Below, one piece after another: positions 6,360 through 8,506 of a stretch of DNA of 8,506 nucleotides; the stretch's first letter is position 1, and each line of letters begins with the position of its first letter. Below the pieces are notes generated by a model. It saw only the letters and a list, made by a program, of their open reading frames with translations, made no database searches and had not been told where the DNA came from. This DNA comes from Beijerinckiaceae bacterium. Lineage in GTDB: Bacteria > Pseudomonadota > Alphaproteobacteria > Rhizobiales > Beijerinckiaceae. The position numbers and the translations under genes are program-made. The stretch spans positions 1 to 8,506 of the forward strand of contig CANGOK010000140.1 in assembly GCA_947455285.1 (NCBI GenBank), in the 5' to 3' direction.

Positions 6360-6413
6360 CGGACCATGAAAACCGCCTTCGTAACGATTGCGGCGGCTGC
6401 GCTGTATGGTCCG
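6360..6413. repeat. Nested inverted repeat (possible structured RNA)
   Basis: CGGACCAT (6360-6367) is the exact reverse complement of ATGGTCCG (6406-6413). Inside it CCGCC (6373-6377) can pair with GGCGG (6392-6396). The two nested stems could form one elongated hairpin on either strand. No promoter or terminator clearly brackets it, so the function is unknown. Confidence 0.35.
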
Positions 6414-6738
6414 ACCAAAGTGAATTGAATCAGGCGCTTGTGAGCGTCAATCCAAAAAAAAAAGCAATTTTTGGCCACATTCCCAAAGGTCAGATCAAAG
6501 GGGTGGGAACATGATGGTTGCGTGTCGATCCGAGTGTGCTACTCGTTAACCACGGTCGCTATGGACGAAGGTTCTGCGGATCCTGACGAAAAACGCTCTA
6601 ATGCGTGTATTTCTTGGGGTACGTGAAGCTTTTCGAATGTAACGTTTTAAGTTTTCCGGCTTGAAAATCCCGGAAACCTTGTCTTTGCTTCCGAGGTCGC
6701 CTTCTTAGGCGTATCTGAACAGTTGTAATGGGGCATCG

Positions 6739-6757
6739 TTGCAGATTATTTCTGCAA
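6739..6757. repeat. 19-bp perfect palindrome with AT core
   Basis: TTGCAGA (6739-6745), spacer TTATT, TCTGCAA (6751-6757). The arms are exact reverse complements and the core is AT-only, the usual form of a dimeric regulator's operator. It lies about 210 bp before the dnaA start. No T run follows. Confidence 0.4.
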
Positions 6758-6891
6758 ATGGGGGATCTATGCTTTACGTCGACATCACCTTCGACTTGAG
6801 AGATTTCCTGGCAGGTTGTTCTGTCGCCGGCCCCCGCTTCTTTTCTGTTTGCCCTGACGCTCGCAATGCGTGGTCCTGAACCCGCTAGCCT

Positions 6892-6923
6892 GAATCCGGG
6901 CGAACATGTGCGTTCGCCATAAT
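6892..6923 (+). promoter_or_regulatory. Candidate dnaA promoter with GANTC site and palindrome
   Basis: CATAAT (6918-6923) is a good -10 hexamer 46 bp before the dnaA start codon; no good -35 matches it at normal spacing. Directly upstream is a perfect inverted repeat, GGCGAAC (6899-6905) with GTTCGCC (6912-6918), whose last base is the first base of the -10. A CcrM-type methylation site GAATC (6892-6896) lies just before the repeat, in the -35 area. GANTC methylation is known to affect dnaA transcription in Caulobacter; whether it does here is inference. Weak -35 plus a palindrome suggests a regulated promoter. Confidence 0.42.
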
Positions 6924-6969
6924 CGCTTTTTCGAAACGCCTCCACTTCATTCAAAAGAAGCTGCCTGAC

Positions 6970-8505
6970 ATGATGAACTTTCGCGCGTCCGCGCCGCGTC
7001 TCGAAGCCGCGCAGACACAGACCGATAGCGACGGCTCCCATGCCGAAGCCTGGAAACGGACCTGCCGCCGCCTGCGCGCCGAACTTGGTGAAGATGTCTT
7101 CACGTCATGGTTCGGTCGTCTGGAGCTGGACGCGGTTCGCGATGGCGTCGCGCTTCTTTCGGTTCCCACTCGTTTTCTCAAGAGCTGGATCCAGTCCCAT
7201 TACACGGACAAGATTCTCGCTACGCTGACGGCTGAAGCGCCTTCGGTCACGGCTATTGTCGTGGATGTGCGCACATCGGCGCGGCCTGCGCCCGCGCGCG
7301 GCGTGTCGCCAGAGAGCCGTCCTTCCCAGCCTGCGGGCGCCGTTGGCGCTTCTTCGCCTGGTTTCCTTGTTGATCGGCCTGCGCCGATGTTCGAAGAGGC
7401 GCCCCGCGCCCCTGACGCCCCGCGCGCCTTGCGCGCCCAGCCCGTTTCTGACGCGGATGGCCTTTCGAGCTCGCCGCTTGACCGCCGTCTCACGTTCTCG
7501 ACGTTCCTGGTCGGTAAATCGAACCAGCTCGCCCATGCAGCCGCTCAGCGGATAGCTTCTGCTGCGCCCGGCGAGACCCCGATCTATAATCCGCTCTATA
7601 TCCATTCCGCAGTGGGCCTCGGAAAGACCCATCTGTTGCAGGCCATCGCCCATACGGCGGGCGAAGCTGGAAAGCGCGTCATTTATCTCACCGCCGAGAA
7701 GTTCATGTATCGCTTCGTCTGCGCCCTCAAGGCCCAGACCGCGATCGCCTTCAAGGAGAAGCTGCGCGGCATCGACGTGCTGGTGATCGACGACGTGCAG
7801 TTCCTGCAGGGCAAGTCGATCCAGCAGGAGTTCTGCCACACGCTGAACGCGCTGATCGATGCCGGCCGCCAGATCGTCGTCGCCGCCGACCGGCCCCCGT
7901 CCGAACTCGAAAGCCTCGAAGAGCGCGTGCGCTCGCGTCTCGCCGGCGGGCTTTGTGTCGAAATGGGCGCGCTTGATGAGCAGCTGCGTCTCAAGATTCT
8001 GGAAATGCGCATCGCCGCCGCCAAGGCCTCGCAGCCGGGCTTCGACGTGCCTGCGCCCGTCGCCGCCTATGTGGCGCGCGCCATTGAGACCAATGGCCGC
8101 GACCTTGACGGCGCCGTGAGCCGCCTGCTCGCCCGCGTCACCCTCACGGGCGCCGCGCTGACAGTCGAGACGGCGGAGGACGCGATCCGCGATCTCGTGC
8201 GTACACGCGAGCCCAAGCGCGTGAAGATCGAGGACATCCAGAAGCTGGTGGCGACCCATTACAACGTGAGCCGCGCGGATATCCTGTCCTCACGCCGCAC
8301 CGCGACCGTGGTGCGCCCCCGCCAGATCGCCATGTATCTGTCGAAGGTGCTGACGCTGCGTTCGCTGCCCGAGATTGGCCGCCGCTTTGGCGGACGCGAT
8401 CATACGACTGTGCTGCATGCCGTGCGCAAGATCGAGGGTCTGGCTGGCAAGGATGGCTCGCTCTCCGAGGAGATCGAACTCCTGAAGCGGATGCTCGTGG
8501 AATAG
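6970..8505 (+). CDS. dnaA: Chromosomal replication initiator protein DnaA
   Basis: AAA+ ATPase that binds DnaA boxes and opens the origin to start chromosome replication. The 511-residue product has all four domains. Domain I is about 26-100 (WFGRLEL, VPTRFLKSWI). Domain II is a variable Pro/Ala-rich linker, about 101-170. Domain III is about 172-410, with Walker A VGLGKTHL (215-222, Lys219), Walker B VLVIDDVQF (270-278, Asp274-Asp275), sensor I AADRP (305-309), box VII ERVRSR with probable arginine finger Arg323, and sensor II GRDLDGA (376-382, Arg377). Domain IV ends with the DnaA signature GGRDHTTVLHA (474-484). The P-loop's first Gly is Ser213, a variation I believe occurs in other alphaproteobacterial DnaAs. 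The start may be ATG 6970 or the adjacent ATG 6973; only a weak AGAAG (6956-6960) precedes them. The gene is complete, with TAG at 8503-8505. Confidence 0.97.
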   Translation: MMNFRASAPRLEAAQTQTDSDGSHAEAWKRTCRRLRAELGEDVFTSWFGRLELDAVRDGVALLSVPTRFLKSWIQSHYTDKILATLTAEAPSVTAIVVDVRTSARPAPARGVSPESRPSQPAGAVGASSPGFLVDRPAPMFEEAPRAPDAPRALRAQPVSDADGLSSSPLDRRLTFSTFLVGKSNQLAHAAAQRIASAAPGETPIYNPLYIHSAVGLGKTHLLQAIAHTAGEAGKRVIYLTAEKFMYRFVCALKAQTAIAFKEKLRGIDVLVIDDVQFLQGKSIQQEFCHTLNALIDAGRQIVVAADRPPSELESLEERVRSRLAGGLCVEMGALDEQLRLKILEMRIAAAKASQPGFDVPAPVAAYVARAIETNGRDLDGAVSRLLARVTLTGAALTVETAEDAIRDLVRTREPKRVKIEDIQKLVATHYNVSRADILSSRRTATVVRPRQIAMYLSKVLTLRSLPEIGRRFGGRDHTTVLHAVRKIEGLAGKDGSLSEEIELLKRMLVE

Positions 8506-8506
8506 C

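Larger units (their letters stand above)
6190..6969. other. AT-richer non-coding gap between rpsT and dnaA
   Basis: These 780 bases hold no gene I can support. They are visibly AT-richer than the coding parts: rows 6241-6300 and 6601-6660 have 24 and 25 G/C of 60. They contain an A10 tract (6454-6463), GANTC sites at 6249, 6340, 6427 and 6892, several inverted repeats (6360-6413, 6653-6676, 6739-6757, 6899-6918), and TTAA motifs (6221-6231, 6298-6301, 6546-6549). Only degenerate DnaA-box-like words occur, at 6471-6479 (TTGGCCACA) and 6546-6554 (TTAACCACG), each 7/9 to the E. coli consensus. The region probably holds dnaA control sequences. A small RNA or a replication origin is possible but not shown. 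Confidence 0.6.

Noticed and set aside
6302..6514. A 70-codon + strand open frame in the rpsT-dnaA gap
   Set aside because: It has no ribosome binding site, no recognisable domain, runs through an A10 tract (read as Lys-Lys-Lys) and overlaps inverted repeats. It is probably chance.
6902..6915. LexA/SOS box (GAAC-N6-GTTC)
   Set aside because: The alphaproteobacterial LexA site is a direct GTTC-N7-GTTC repeat and the Gram-positive one is GAAC-N4-GTTC. Neither spacing fits.
6190..6969. Chromosomal origin oriC
   Set aside because: Only degenerate DnaA-box-like words (7/9) were found and no cluster. Many alphaproteobacterial origins lie near hemE instead. Adjacency to dnaA alone is not enough to call it.
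6598..7041. A 147-codon minus-strand open frame
   Set aside because: It starts inside dnaA on the opposite strand, shows no family resemblance and has Arg-rich shadow composition.

Overview
This window reads as a housekeeping stretch of an alphaproteobacterial chromosome, most likely Hyphomicrobiales (Rhizobiales). The evidence is GC-rich coding sequence, an alphaproteobacterial-style DnaA, and a ubiB-coaBC-dut / enoyl-CoA hydratase / rpsT / dnaA block that I recall as conserved around dnaA in rhizobia; the synteny is from memory, not from a search. All nine genes lie on the + strand. No mobile element, CRISPR array, tRNA or rRNA was seen.

Positions 1-2893 hold a tightly packed probable operon: the 3' part of ubiB (cut by the window edge), coaBC, dut and an Rrf2-family regulator. 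The gaps are 15 bp, then two 4-bp start/stop overlaps. The products serve ubiquinone biosynthesis, coenzyme A synthesis, dUTP removal and transcriptional control.

Positions 2894-3988 hold cysK (cysteine synthase). A perfect inverted repeat, ATTACCGG-N7-CCGGTAAT, sits in its upstream region, and a strong intrinsic terminator follows it. The repeat lies between the Rrf2 gene and cysK and is probably the Rrf2 operator, which would make this a small sulfur/cysteine control module resembling CymR-CysK of Gram-positive bacteria.

Positions 4039-5693 hold a two-gene unit: an enoyl-CoA hydratase very like the mitochondrial short-chain enzyme, and a DapA-superfamily Schiff-base aldolase or lyase. The second protein has Leu where true dihydrodipicolinate synthases carry their substrate-binding Arg, so it is probably not a lysine-pathway enzyme.

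Positions 5694-6189 hold rpsT (ribosomal protein S20) with a good sigma70-type promoter, a structured leader and an intrinsic terminator. Positions 6190-6969 are a relatively AT-rich gap with no convincing gene but several short inverted repeats, GANTC sites and a candidate dnaA promoter. Full-length dnaA (replication initiator) fills 6970-8505.

Nothing here amounts to a clearly new system. The points most worth a second look are the Rrf2/cysK operator, the palindrome inside the dnaA promoter region, the altered active site of the DapA-like protein, and the unexplained non-coding gap before dnaA.
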